The position numbers and the translations under genes are program-made. From NCBI RefSeq assembly GCF_023913735.1, contig NZ_JAMXBH010000018.1:1-64000 (forward strand): a DNA stretch of 64,000 nt, written 5' to 3'. Shown here piece after piece: positions 42,000-50,853 of the stretch; the stretch's first letter is position 1, and every line of letters begins with the position of its first letter. A model generated the notes under the pieces. It was not told the origin of the DNA. It saw only the letters and a program-made list of their open reading frames with translations, and ran no database searches. The DNA comes from Pseudarthrobacter raffinosi. Its GTDB lineage: Bacteria > Actinomycetota > Actinomycetes > Actinomycetales > Micrococcaceae.

Positions 42000-43193
42000 T
42001 TAGTCTGTCTTGCCCTGCCGCGCGCGTTCCAGGTACGGCTTGGCCTTCAGCACGCTGGCTTCGAGGGCCCCGACGGTGCTCTCCATGTTCTTGGCCGCCT
42101 CCGACCGGAAGGTGTCGATGGCATCCATCGTGGCGAACACATTGTCGAAGGCCTTCTGCAGCGTCTCCACGCTGACCCCGGAGCTGGACGCCTGCTGGTG
42201 GATTCGGGAAGTCTGGTCCTTGAGCATTTCGCTGGTGCTCAAGATCATGTTGTTGGTGGTGGTATTGACGGCGTCGATCTGGTCCAGGACCATCTTCTGG
42301 TTGGCCAGGGCCTGGGCCACGATCACCGCCGTGCGCAGGGCCGAGATGGTGGTGGTCCGCGCCCGCTCCACACCCTTGATCAGTTCAACGTTGTTCTTGC
42401 GGATCAGGTCCATCGCCAGGTACCCCTGCACCGAGACGGCGAGCTGGGTCAGGATGTCCTGGTGGCGCTGACGCACGGGGAACAGGACGTCCGCCTCCAT
42501 CTTTTGCGCCTCGGTAATCTGCCCGGCGGCGCGGGTGGAGTCGATCTTCTCCATGCAGGCGGCATCCAGTGCCTTGGCGAAGACGGCATATTCGCTCAAC
42601 GCCTGCATCGTTTCCCAGAGCTGGACTTTTTCGTTGGCCAGGCTGGCATTGTCCTTGAGCAGCTCGTCCTGGCCCGTCATCAGGGCCTTGATGATCTGGT
42701 TCAGCTGGGTCTGCGCCGACTCGTACTTCTGGAAGTACTTGGCCAGCTTGTTGCCGCCGGGGATGAAGCCCAGGATCTTCTTGCCAACGCTCATGTTGGC
42801 CTGGTTGGGAGTGAGCTCCTCCACCGTGCTCCGCAGCTCACCCAGGGTGTTGGCGACCGCCACCTGAGCGCTGTTCCCGGACTTCTTGGCGCCGGCCATG
42901 GACGTCGAGGAACGCTCCAGCAGCCTGCTGGAGGAGTTGCTGGACGCTGTGATCTCGGCGCTGCCGATCTTATTGATGCCATCGACCTGCGCGGAGAACT
43001 CCGGGCTGCGCGCGTCCAGTTGGGCCAGACCGGCCACGAACTCCCTGGCCTGCCTATTGATCTCGGCCCGTCGTTCGTCGGGGACCGGCACCATGCCGGG
43101 AGCGTCTTCGGGCTGAACTATGGCAGGGGCGTCCGGAGCCTGAAGCACCAATGAAGCCTCTGCGGCGTCGGGGGGAGTCAACGGAGAATTCAT
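42000..43193 (-). CDS. telA: TelA-family toxic anion resistance protein
   Basis: 397 residues, almost wholly helical with long coiled-coil stretches. The family core is visible at KKILGFIPGGNKLAKYFQKYESAQTQLNQIIKAL (residues about 135-168), NASLANEKVQLWETMQALSEYAVFAKALD, and ARTTTISALRTAVIVAQALANQKMVLDQIDAVNTTTNNMI. TelA proteins are linked to tellurite and cell-envelope stress resistance; the mechanism is unknown. Its position between TerD genes confirms a Ter-type cluster. Confidence 0.88.
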   Translation of the reverse strand: MNSPLTPPDAAEASLVLQAPDAPAIVQPEDAPGMVPVPDERRAEINRQAREFVAGLAQLDARSPEFSAQVDGINKIGSAEITASSNSSSRLLERSSTSMAGAKKSGNSAQVAVANTLGELRSTVEELTPNQANMSVGKKILGFIPGGNKLAKYFQKYESAQTQLNQIIKALMTGQDELLKDNASLANEKVQLWETMQALSEYAVFAKALDAACMEKIDSTRAAGQITEAQKMEADVLFPVRQRHQDILTQLAVSVQGYLAMDLIRKNNVELIKGVERARTTTISALRTAVIVAQALANQKMVLDQIDAVNTTTNNMILSTSEMLKDQTSRIHQQASSSGVSVETLQKAFDNVFATMDAIDTFRSEAAKNMESTVGALEASVLKAKPYLERARQGKTD

Positions 43194-43314
43194 GATGCTG
43201 CCTTTTCAAGAGGTCGATGGTGTCCCGGTTTCGATTGGCCGGGACACCACCTCAGGTGGAAACGATGCGGAGCCGAAGTAGTCAGTCCGGACTCTAATCA
43301 GTCCGGGACACTAA

Positions 43315-43896
43315 TCAGCTAAGGTCGACGCCGAAGTCCTTGGCGATGCCGGCGAGTCCGGTGGCGTATCCCTGTCCGACGGCCTTGAACTTCCAGTCCC
43401 CGTTGTTGCGGTAGACCTCGGCGAAAATCATCGACGTTTCGGGCGCCGCGTCCTCGCTCAGGTCGTAGCGGACGATTTCCTTCTCATCGATCTGGTTGAC
43501 CACCCGGCAGTAGGCGCTGCGCACCTGGCCGAAGTTCTGGCCGCGCGTTTCACCCTGGTCGATGGAGACCACGATGACAACACGCTCGACGTCGGCAGCA
43601 ACCAGGGAGAGATCGATCAGAATCTGTTCGTCGTCGCCGGCGCCTTCGCCGGACCGGTTATCCCCCAGGTGGCTGACGGAGCCGTCCGCGGCAGCGGGCT
43701 GGTTGTAGAAAATGAAGTCCGCGGAGGACCGGACCTTGCCGTCGGCCGCCACCAGGAGGGCGGAGGCGTCGAGGTCGAAAGGTTCTCCCGTCGTCGTACG
43801 CGGGTCCCAGCCCAGCCCGACCACAGCCTTCGTCAGGCCTGGTGCGCTCTTCGTCAGGGACAGATTGCTGCCTTTGGTAAGGGTTAGTCCTGCCAT
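43315..43896 (-). CDS. terD: TerD-family tellurium resistance protein
   Basis: 193 residues from ATG 43896; the longer frame extends into the remnant upstream and is not used. Canonical TerD features: MAGLTLTKGSNLSLTK, VVGLGWDPRTTTGEPFDLDASALLVAADGKV, DFIFYNQPAAADGSVSHLGDNRSGEGAGDDEQILIDLSL with the calcium-binding acids, and SMIFAEVYRNNGDWKFKAVGQGYATGLAGI. It lies downstream of a decayed terD copy whose surviving 3' part is closely similar, pointing to a tandem duplication. Confidence 0.92.
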   Translation of the reverse strand: MAGLTLTKGSNLSLTKSAPGLTKAVVGLGWDPRTTTGEPFDLDASALLVAADGKVRSSADFIFYNQPAAADGSVSHLGDNRSGEGAGDDEQILIDLSLVAADVERVVIVVSIDQGETRGQNFGQVRSAYCRVVNQIDEKEIVRYDLSEDAAPETSMIFAEVYRNNGDWKFKAVGQGYATGLAGIAKDFGVDLS

Positions 43897-43934
43897 GTTT
43901 GTACCATTCCTTCGTGTTGAATCGATCTTGCGAA

Positions 43935-44146
43935 CTAGTCCAGCGAAATGCCGAAATCGGTGGCGATGCCGTGGAGGCCCGTGGCATAGCCTTGGCCAAC
44001 CGCCCGGAACTTCCATTCGGCACGTTGCGGTAAATCTCGGCGCAAATCATCGACGTTTCAGGTGCCGCGTCCTCGCTCAAATCGTAGCGGACCACTTCCT
44101 GATCCGTGTCCTGGTTCAGCACACGGCAGAAGGGAGCCTCGAACGA
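43935..44146 (-). pseudogene. 3' remnant of a terD gene, frameshifted
   Basis: Directly after the stop of the upstream terD-like gene, the minus strand encodes APFCRVLNQDTDQEVVRYDL, then SEDAAPETSMICAEIYRN, then, after a one-base shift near 44022, EWKFRAVGQGYATGLHGIATDF and a stop at 43937-43935. It corresponds to about the last 70 residues of TerD and is most like the intact gene at 43315-43896. The first two thirds of the gene are missing. Confidence 0.8.
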
Positions 44147-44737
44147 CTAGAGGACGGCGGCAGCTGGTGCGATCAGATCCGCGACCGAGCGGCCCTGGGC
44201 CCGCTCCCCGATGGCCTTAAAGGTCCAGCCCGCGCCGTCACGGGATACTTTGGACATGATCATGGCCGAATGGGTCCCCGAGTCGGTCAGCTGGTACTTG
44301 GCAATTTCCGGGCTTCCTGGCGTGGAGTCGTCCACCAGCCGGCAGAAGGCATTCTGCACCTGGTCGAAGGTCTGGCCGGTGTAGCTGCTGATAACGAAGA
44401 CGATGTGTGCCACTGCCGGGGAGACGAGCTCCAAATTGACCAGGATGGTCTCGTCATCGCCGTCGCCGTCGCCCGTCAGGTTGTCCCCGGTATGACGCGT
44501 GGAGCCGTCTTTGCTCTGCAGCTGGTTGTACCAGACCTGATCCAGCGACTTGCCAGCCGCGTCGAAGAAAATGGCCGACGCATCGAGGTCGACCTCCACC
44601 GACTTGGCCTTTCCGAAAAAGCCCTTCTTGACCGGGGCCGCCGAGTCCCAGCCCAGCCCCATCTTGGTCTTAGTGAGCGATCCGCCGTCTTTTTTGGTCA
44701 GCGACAGCGACTGGCCCTTCTGCAAGCTCAATCCCAT
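44147..44737 (-). CDS. TerD-family protein (TerZ/TerX-like), first gene of the Ter operon
   Basis: 196 residues. MGLSLQKGQSLSLTKKDGGSLTK start, KMGLGWDSA, VEVDLDASAIFFDAAGKSLDQVWYNQLQSKDGSTRHTGDNLTGDGDGDDETILVNLEL with an acid-rich calcium site, and a C-terminus MIMSKVSRDGAGWTFKAIGERAQGRSVADL that differs from classic TerD (GQGYATGL is replaced). The insert KKGFFGKAKS after the first strand is also seen in TerX/TerZ types. It is the first gene of the minus-strand operon and is divergent from the nuclease-like gene at 45047. Confidence 0.88.
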   Translation of the reverse strand: MGLSLQKGQSLSLTKKDGGSLTKTKMGLGWDSAAPVKKGFFGKAKSVEVDLDASAIFFDAAGKSLDQVWYNQLQSKDGSTRHTGDNLTGDGDGDDETILVNLELVSPAVAHIVFVISSYTGQTFDQVQNAFCRLVDDSTPGSPEIAKYQLTDSGTHSAMIMSKVSRDGAGWTFKAIGERAQGRSVADLIAPAAAVL

Positions 44738-45046
44738 AATTTTCTCAACCTCCAGCTAGTTTGAATACTCGAGTTCTCAGGTCCCAACGACTCCGGCCGT
44801 GCGCTAGTTCCGTGCGTACATGTGAAGTTAGTGGGGGCGAGGACGCGGACCATGCCGATCAGGCGGGTTCGAGAGCGATCCTAGCCGGAATCGAGGTGAT
44901 GGCGAAGCCGTGGCGCGGGCGGAGCCGGACAAGGCGGCCGTGTATGGTCTCGTCTAATTGGCGAATCTCAAAAGCAGGACGGCTCTTGCCGGAAGGCATT
45001 CACACGAAGTCAATTTCCAGTAGGGATTGAATTCAAATGGGGGAAA
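44738..45046. other. Intergenic region between the Ter operon and the nuclease-like gene
   Basis: 309 bases between divergent starts. It must hold both promoters, but I see no convincing -35/-10 pair, repeat or operator. Purine-rich ribosome sites precede both starts (AGGTTGAGAAA for the Ter side, GGGGGAAA for the other). Confidence 0.5.
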
Positions 45047-46165
45047 ATGACAGACATCAAGTATCAGGCGCGTCTGCAGGTGCTGTCTCAGTGGGCGACT
45101 GAGGCAGCTGGGCAGGGTCACCTTGTTCCGCGCATCGCCGATCTGGAGGCCATCTCCGCGGCGAGGACCGTCGATGCCCCGGGTGTGAGCAGGGAGGCCG
45201 TCCAGCCATGGTTGCCGACAATCCAGTGGCTGTTGAAACAGGCGGCTTTTGGTGTTGTGGACCCACATGTCCAGCTCCCCGACGAATTGTCGCGGCCCGT
45301 GCGTGCGGCCCACGCTCTCCAAGTCGTTCCACCCGACGAAAATTCAGCCGACGCGCCAGCGCCGCCGGCGATGGAATTAAGCCTCGTGGCGGTCGTTTCC
45401 CCGGACACGGAACACGGAAGCAGCCACGCCGCCGAAGCCGTCACAGTCATCGCGGAGATCAAACCCGCTCCCCCAATTGCCAAGGGACCGAAGTGGGAGT
45501 CCGAGGCCCATGAGCAGGTTAAAGACGCCGTTCAGCGATTCACCAAACCACTCCACGATCTCCTCACCCGTGATGCCAATGAGGGCGACACCCGCCTTTT
45601 GATTACGGACATGCTCTGCGAGGGTTTGGGCTATGACAAATTCCGCGACCTGACCACCGAATACATGGTCAGGCAGGATTTCGCGGACTACGGCGTCAGA
45701 ATTGACAAGCAGCTGATTGCCTTCATAGAGGTCAAGCGGGTGAGCCAGAAACTCAATGAGCGCCACCTTCGCCAGGTCCAAATGTATGCGGTCAACGAGG
45801 GTGTGGAATGGATGATCCTCACCAACGGCCAGGTTTGGCAGGCCTACCACCTGACCGGTGGGCTCCCCGTGATTTTGAATCTCGCCTTCGAGGTTGACCT
45901 CCTCGGCCCTGAATCGCTGGAGGCAAAAGCGGACAAAATGTTCTTCCTCCACCGGGAGGCGCTGAAGCGCCGTCGGATCGATGAGCTGTGGAAGCACCGC
46001 GCGGCAACATCGCCGGATGCGCTGCTGGACGTCATCCTGTCCGACTCGGTGCTGGACATCATCCGCAAGGAAATCAAGCGGAATACCGGAATCACCACAA
46101 CGGTCCAGACGCTGGCGGCAGTGATCCGGACAGAGATAGTTGACCCTAAGCTTCGCAACAGGTAG
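45047..46165 (+). CDS. Orphan PD-(D/E)XK nuclease-like protein (HsdR N-terminal-domain type)
   Basis: 372 residues from ATG 45047 (GGGGGAAA upstream). Residues about 160-260 match the nuclease domain of type I restriction R subunits: DTRLLITDMLCEGLGYDKFRDLTTEYMVRQDFADYGVRIDKQLIAFIEVKRVSQKLNERHLRQVQMYAVNEGVEWMILTNGQVWQAYHL. The catalytic D...ExK is VRID-(6)-IEVK. No helicase domain, methylase or specificity subunit is present nearby, so it is not a normal restriction system. The N-terminal 150 residues (with a WLLKQAAFGV segment) and the C-terminal helical domain (RRIDELWKHRAA...) are of unknown function. The stop codon overlaps a palindrome copy. Confidence 0.78.
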   Translation: MTDIKYQARLQVLSQWATEAAGQGHLVPRIADLEAISAARTVDAPGVSREAVQPWLPTIQWLLKQAAFGVVDPHVQLPDELSRPVRAAHALQVVPPDENSADAPAPPAMELSLVAVVSPDTEHGSSHAAEAVTVIAEIKPAPPIAKGPKWESEAHEQVKDAVQRFTKPLHDLLTRDANEGDTRLLITDMLCEGLGYDKFRDLTTEYMVRQDFADYGVRIDKQLIAFIEVKRVSQKLNERHLRQVQMYAVNEGVEWMILTNGQVWQAYHLTGGLPVILNLAFEVDLLGPESLEAKADKMFFLHREALKRRRIDELWKHRAATSPDALLDVILSDSVLDIIRKEIKRNTGITTTVQTLAAVIRTEIVDPKLRNR

Positions 46166-46202
46166 AGCGGACGACGGCGGGATCTCTCGCCATCGTCCGC
46201 TC
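46165..46202. repeat. Intergenic palindrome, copy 7 (two mismatches)
   Basis: GAGCGGACGACGGCGGGA with an imperfect complement (TCTCGCCATCGTCCGCTC). It begins on the last base of the nuclease-like gene's stop codon and lies 60 bases from the convergent GntR stop. Confidence 0.8.
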
Positions 46203-46262
46203 GCGGTGGGTGCCACTCCCCCAGCGCTGCGGTGTCGCGGTCAGCGGGGAAGCCGTGTCAAC

Positions 46263-47024
46263 TCAACGCTGTGGTGCAGTCGATTGCGGGGAAACCTCAG
46301 GCTGGGAATGTCCGAGGAATCCGTGTAGCAGCGACGCTGTTCCCTGCAGGTGATCTTGCGCCGCCTTGAAGGCTGCCTCATCGTCGCCCCGGAGTATGGC
46401 GTCCACGATTTCCTGGTGCTGCCGGTTGGAATGTTCCAGGTTGGGTTGGATCAGAGGTATCCGGTCCAGCAGGTCACTTACCTTTGAGCGGACATCCGCC
46501 ACCGCGAGCGCAAGGCTTGGCGATCCTGCCACTTCTGCGATCGCCACATGGAATCTTGCGTCCTTCGGCCGGTACAGATTCGCAGGTGCACTGGCCACCT
46601 CGGCCAAAGCCCTTAACAGGTGACCGCGCTGGGCAGGTGATAACGTCGCCCTGGCCGCCAAGGATGCGGCCGCCGGCTCGAGTACGCCGCGAAAGGTTAG
46701 GACGTCGTCCACCTCGGCCGGATCGAGTTCCGGGTAGGACCCCGAACCCGCAGGGGGCCGGCTGCACACGTACGTTCCTCCATAGCGGCCGCGCTGAACT
46801 TCAACGTATCCGGCCTTCTGCAGCTCGGCCAGGGCATCCCGCAAGGTGGCGCGCGATACGCCCAGCATCTCGGCAAGTTCCCGCTCAGCTGGCAGCTTGG
46901 TCCCTACACCGAACAGACCGAGTTTGATGTTCTGGAGCAAGCGTTCGATGGTCTCCTCGAAGGCGTTGCCGTGCCGGACCGGGCGGAGAATCGGGGCGGG
47001 GCTTCCGAGCAGTTCCTCTTCCAT
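46263..47024 (-). CDS. GntR-family regulator, FadR/FCD subfamily, of the amine-utilisation operon
   Basis: 253 residues. Winged helix: LLQNIKLGLFGVGTKLPAERELAEMLGVSRATLRDALAELQKAGYVEVQRGRYGGTYV (residues about 29-86). The FCD domain follows, with FRGVLEPAAASLAARA, DARFHVAIAEVAGSPSLA and HQEIVDAILRGDDEAAFKAAQDHL holding the metal-site Asp/His. It is divergent from the permease and the gamma-glutamylation genes and is their probable regulator. No clear symmetric operator stands out in 47025-47219; ATGGT...ACCAAT at 47188-47207 is the only weak candidate. Confidence 0.85.
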   Translation of the reverse strand: MEEELLGSPAPILRPVRHGNAFEETIERLLQNIKLGLFGVGTKLPAERELAEMLGVSRATLRDALAELQKAGYVEVQRGRYGGTYVCSRPPAGSGSYPELDPAEVDDVLTFRGVLEPAAASLAARATLSPAQRGHLLRALAEVASAPANLYRPKDARFHVAIAEVAGSPSLALAVADVRSKVSDLLDRIPLIQPNLEHSNRQHQEIVDAILRGDDEAAFKAAQDHLQGTASLLHGFLGHSQPEVSPQSTAPQR

Positions 47025-47219
47025 ACCCTTATCCTAATCGGTCCAAAAAAAGGCCTATGGCAGGGGCCATTGAAGCGGGAAAAACCGCCGCACCGGCCGG
47101 AAGCACGGTTGAACCGAGGAAAAGTTGGCCGAGATCAGGGAACCCTCTTGACCACGCTCGTGATCTGGCACACACTGTAACGAGCTTATGGTCTTATTTC
47201 ATACCAATACCCTTGGACG

Positions 47220-48668
47220 ATGGGAACTACAGTGGCATCCTCTGATTCAGCCCAGCTTACCGACGACAAACGATATCTCCAGCACCGACAACTGAAACGC
47301 GGGGCCGCGGGGTGGATCCTGCTTGCAGGACTCGGAGTTGCCTACGTCATCTCCGGCGACTTCGCAGGGTGGAACCTCGGCCTCGCCCAAGGCGGATGGG
47401 GCGGTCTCCTCATTGCAACTGTTCTCATGGGCATCATGTATACGTGTATGGCCTTCGGCCTCGCCGAGCTATCCTCGGCACTTCCTGCCACTGGCGCGGG
47501 ATATGGATTCGCCCGCCGGGCCCTGGGCCCCTTGGGCGGATTCGCCACCGGAATGGCCGTGCTCATTGAATACGCCGTTGCACCCGCTGCGATAGCCATT
47601 TTCATTGGCGGCTATGTTGAAGCGCTGGGACTCTTTGGCCTGACCAACTCTTGGCCGGTCTATTTGGTGACCTATGCAATCTTCGTTGGAATCCATCTCC
47701 GCGGAGTGGGCGAAGCCCTAAAGATGATCTTCGGGATCACCGCAGTCGCTGTCGTCGCCCTGGTTGCGGTCGTGGTGGGGCTGGCCCCGCATTTCAACGT
47801 CCAGAACCTCTTTGACATAGTCCCGGACGGCTCACCCAGCTCGAGCGCTTTCCTGCCGATGGGAATCAGCGGCGCCGTCGGTGCACTGGTGTATGGCATC
47901 TGGTTCTTCCTTGCGGTCGAAGGGGTTCCCCTGGCCGCTGAAGAGACCGCCGACCCGAAGAAGGACATGCCGCGGGGCATCATGGTCGCGGTGGTGGTAC
48001 TGGTCGTCTTCGCGGCCCTGATGCTGGTGCTCGTTCCGGGGGCCGCAGGGTCAGCGGCAATGAGTGGGTCCGATAATCCCCTCCCGGAAGCCCTGCGTCT
48101 GGCGTACGGCGGCAACACTTTCCTGGCCGACTTCGTCAACTATGCTGGCCTCGCCGGGCTCATAGCCAGCTTCTTCTCCATCATCTACGCCTATTCCCGC
48201 CAACTCTTCGCACTGTCGCGGGCAGGGTATCTTCCCAAGTGGCTGTCCCTGACCGGCAAGCGGCGAACCCCCTATTGGGCACTGATCGTCCCCGGAACGA
48301 TCGGCTTCATCCTGGCGGCAGTAACCGGTGACGGCGCGCTCCTGATCAACATCGCCGTCTTTGGTGCCACTGTGTCCTATGTCCTGCTGAACCTCTCGCA
48401 CATTGTGCTGCGGAAGAAGGAACCCGACCTGCCCCGCGGTTACCGGACCCCCGGAGGGGTCGTGACCACCTCCATCGCGCTGGTTCTGGCGGCAGTCGCG
48501 GTTGTCGCAACATTTGTGGTCGATGTCAACGCGGCGTCCATAACTGCTGGAATTTTCGGCGCAGCGCTCCTCTACTACTGGTTCTACAGCCGGCACCGCA
48601 TCGTTGCAGGCGCTCCCGAAGAGGAATTCGCGCAGCTGGCCGCGGCCGAGGCAGAACTCAAGAACTGA
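47220..48668 (+). CDS. Ethanolamine-permease-like APC-family transporter
   Basis: 482 residues with about 12 transmembrane segments. The amino acid/polyamine/organocation pattern is clear: GWILLAGLGVAYVISGDFAGWNLGLAQGGWGGLLIA (residues about 31-66), ELSSALPATGAGYGFARRALGPLGGFATG (about 84-112) and GIWFFLAVEGVPLAAEETADPKKDMPRG (about 228-255). The VISGDFAGWNLGL and EGVPLAAEET segments are characteristic of the ethanolamine permease (Eat) group. The ribosome site is weak. It starts a five-gene co-directional set with the GS-like ligase, amidotransferase, aldehyde dehydrogenase and SDR. Confidence 0.82.
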   Translation: MGTTVASSDSAQLTDDKRYLQHRQLKRGAAGWILLAGLGVAYVISGDFAGWNLGLAQGGWGGLLIATVLMGIMYTCMAFGLAELSSALPATGAGYGFARRALGPLGGFATGMAVLIEYAVAPAAIAIFIGGYVEALGLFGLTNSWPVYLVTYAIFVGIHLRGVGEALKMIFGITAVAVVALVAVVVGLAPHFNVQNLFDIVPDGSPSSSAFLPMGISGAVGALVYGIWFFLAVEGVPLAAEETADPKKDMPRGIMVAVVVLVVFAALMLVLVPGAAGSAAMSGSDNPLPEALRLAYGGNTFLADFVNYAGLAGLIASFFSIIYAYSRQLFALSRAGYLPKWLSLTGKRRTPYWALIVPGTIGFILAAVTGDGALLINIAVFGATVSYVLLNLSHIVLRKKEPDLPRGYRTPGGVVTTSIALVLAAVAVVATFVVDVNAASITAGIFGAALLYYWFYSRHRIVAGAPEEEFAQLAAAEAELKN

Positions 48669-48728
48669 CACCCATCCCGCGGTCCGATCTCTTACTCTCA
48701 TAATAACGATCAAAGTTACGGAAATCAC

Positions 48729-50111
48729 ATGACGAATCAAACAACCGGCACGTCCGCGCAAGCCCAGCTCAGCGTCGATGAGCTGCGGGACCTGGTCGCT
48801 TCCGGTGACATTGACACCGTTGTCGTTGCCATCACGGACTCGATGGGACGCCTGCAGGGCAAACGATGCGGGGCAAGGTCTTTCCTTGAGGACGTGCTGG
48901 GGCACGGCGCCGAAGGCTGCAACTATCTCCTGAGCGTGGATGTGGAGATGAACACCATTGACGGGTACTCCATGTCCTCCTGGGCGAACGGCTATGGAGA
49001 CATGGTGATGCGGCCCGACGTCTCGACCCTCCGCCGGGTGCCGTGGCTGGAAGGCACCGCCATGATCCAGTGCGACATCCTCTGGCTCGACGGCCGCCCC
49101 GTCTCCCAGTCCCCGCGCCAGATCCTGCGCGCACAGATCGAACGCCTGGAGGCGCTGGGATACCGCGCCCATATCGGCACCGAGCTCGAATTCATCATGT
49201 TTGACGACACCTACGAAGAAGCCTGGGAAAAGAAGTATGAGGGCCTCACTCCCTCAACCCGCTACAACGTGGACTACTCACTTCTGGCCACGGCAAAGCT
49301 GGAACCGGTCATCCGAAGCATTCGCACGGGTATGGAAAAGGCAGGCCTGGTGGTCGAATCGTCCAAGGGCGAGTGCAACCTGGGCCAGCAGGAAATCACG
49401 TTCCGATATGCCGAGGCGCTTACTGCCTGCGACAACCATGTCTTTTACAAGAACGGAGCCAAGGAAATCGCCGCCCAGCAGGGCAAGAGCATCACATTCA
49501 TGGCGAAGTACAACGAGCGTGAAGGCAGCTCCTGCCACATCCACTTCAGCCTGACCGACCTGGACGGCAACCCGGTCCTGGCCGGCGATGGTGAGCATGG
49601 CTTCAGTCCCGTCATGGAGCATTTCATCGCAGGCCAACTCGCCGGGCTGAAGGAGCTGGCCTACTTCCTCGCTCCGAACATCAATTCCTACAAACGCTTC
49701 GTGGAAGGCAGCTTCGCGCCAACAGCCATCGCCTGGGGGCTGGACAACCGCAGCTGCGCACTCCGCATCGTCGGGCGCGGTCCCGGCCTTCGGGTGGAAA
49801 ACCGCGTGGGGGGCGGGGACGTGAACCCTTACCTCGCCGCCGCCGCATTGATCGCCGCAGCCATCCACGGTATCGAGAATGAACTCCCGCTCGAGCCCGT
49901 TTTGACCGGCAATGCCTACCAGTCCGACGCCGACCGCATCCCAACGAACCTGCGGGACTCCCGTGCCCTGCTGGCCAACAGCGAGATTGCCCGCAAATCC
50001 TTCGGCGATGAAGTTGTGGACCACTACGTCTTCGCAGCCGATGTCGAACTGAAAGCTTTTGACAGCGCCGTGACGGACTGGGAGCGCAAGCGTGTCTTTG
50101 AACGTCTCTGA
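48729..50111 (+). CDS. Glutamine-synthetase-family gamma-glutamyl-amine ligase (GlnA4/PuuA-like)
   Basis: 460 residues. N-terminal beta-grasp with VVVAITDSMGRLQGKRC (residues about 31-47). Catalytic elements: ELEFIMFDDTYEEAW (metal-binding E), ECNLGQQEITFRYAEAL, FMAKYNEREGSSCHIHFSL (ATP/His site), NSYKRFVEGSFAPTAIAWGLDNRSCALRI and ENRVGGGDVNPYLAAAALIAAA. It lacks the adenylylation-site C-terminus of GSI-beta. The position after an ethanolamine-type permease and before a class I amidotransferase and aldehyde dehydrogenase indicates gamma-glutamylation of ethanolamine or a short amine, not ammonia assimilation. Confidence 0.85.
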   Translation: MTNQTTGTSAQAQLSVDELRDLVASGDIDTVVVAITDSMGRLQGKRCGARSFLEDVLGHGAEGCNYLLSVDVEMNTIDGYSMSSWANGYGDMVMRPDVSTLRRVPWLEGTAMIQCDILWLDGRPVSQSPRQILRAQIERLEALGYRAHIGTELEFIMFDDTYEEAWEKKYEGLTPSTRYNVDYSLLATAKLEPVIRSIRTGMEKAGLVVESSKGECNLGQQEITFRYAEALTACDNHVFYKNGAKEIAAQQGKSITFMAKYNEREGSSCHIHFSLTDLDGNPVLAGDGEHGFSPVMEHFIAGQLAGLKELAYFLAPNINSYKRFVEGSFAPTAIAWGLDNRSCALRIVGRGPGLRVENRVGGGDVNPYLAAAALIAAAIHGIENELPLEPVLTGNAYQSDADRIPTNLRDSRALLANSEIARKSFGDEVVDHYVFAADVELKAFDSAVTDWERKRVFERL

Positions 50112-50853
50112 TGGCTACCGTCCCCGGATTGGACTGACAACCTACTTTCAGCAGGCTTCCTGGGGCGTTTGGACAGCGGATGCGGCAGTTCTGCCGGGAA
50201 CCTACGTCCAGGCGGTCGTCGCTGCCGGCGGCACCCCTGTCCTGTTGCCGCCCGTCGGCACTGACCCATCGATCGTGGAGGTCCTGGACGGACTGATCAT
50301 CTCCGGAGGCAGCGACGTGGGCCCGGAACAGTACGGGGCGCAGCCCCACCGGCTCACCCGCGCCCAACCGGCCAGGGACGTGCACGATATCGCCCTCACC
50401 AAGGCAGCTTTGGACGCCGAAGTCCCCCTTTTCGCCATCTGCCGGGGAGCCCAGATCCTCAATGTCGCCATGGGCGGGTCGCTGATTCAGCACATCCCCG
50501 ATGTGAACCCGGAGGCGGACTACCAACCGGCGCCGGGCGTATTCGGCAACGTGGAGTTCACGACGGCGCCGGGCAGCATCAGCCGGCATCTGCTGGGAGC
50601 ATCGGCCAGCGCACCCTGTTACCACCACCAGGCCATGGACCGGATCGCTGACGGCCTTTCCGTCACGGCGGCGGCGGCCGACGGCACGGTGGAAGCCCTC
50701 GAAACGGCAACGGGCGGATGGGCACTAGGGGTCCAATTCCACCCGGAACAGAATCCCAACGATCTCCGGCTTTTCAATGGGTTCATTGAGGCTGCAACCA
50801 ACTACCGCAAAAATCGAACGGAGAGCCCCGGCAATGTCCACCAGCACGTTTGA
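50092..50853 (+). CDS. Class I glutamine amidotransferase-like gamma-glutamyl hydrolase (PuuD-like)
   Basis: 253 residues from GTG 50092, overlapping the ligase gene by 20 bases. PuuD-type landmarks: RIGLTTYFQQASWGVW (residues about 12-27), LIISGGSDVGPEQYG (about 68-82), LFAICRGAQILNVAMGG with the nucleophile Cys about 119, YHHQAMD, and LGVQFHPEQNP with the catalytic His/Glu about 218-220. It would remove the gamma-glutamyl group after the amine's hydroxyl or amino carbon has been oxidised, regenerating glutamate. The C-terminal tail overlaps the next gene's start. Confidence 0.85.
   Translation: MSLNVSDGYRPRIGLTTYFQQASWGVWTADAAVLPGTYVQAVVAAGGTPVLLPPVGTDPSIVEVLDGLIISGGSDVGPEQYGAQPHRLTRAQPARDVHDIALTKAALDAEVPLFAICRGAQILNVAMGGSLIQHIPDVNPEADYQPAPGVFGNVEFTTAPGSISRHLLGASASAPCYHHQAMDRIADGLSVTAAAADGTVEALETATGGWALGVQFHPEQNPNDLRLFNGFIEAATNYRKNRTESPGNVHQHV

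Noticed and set aside
41700..43154. Plus-strand frame of 484 codons opposite telA
   Set aside because: Shadow frame rich in Gly/His/Leu/Asp without domain; telA on the minus strand matches its family over its full length.
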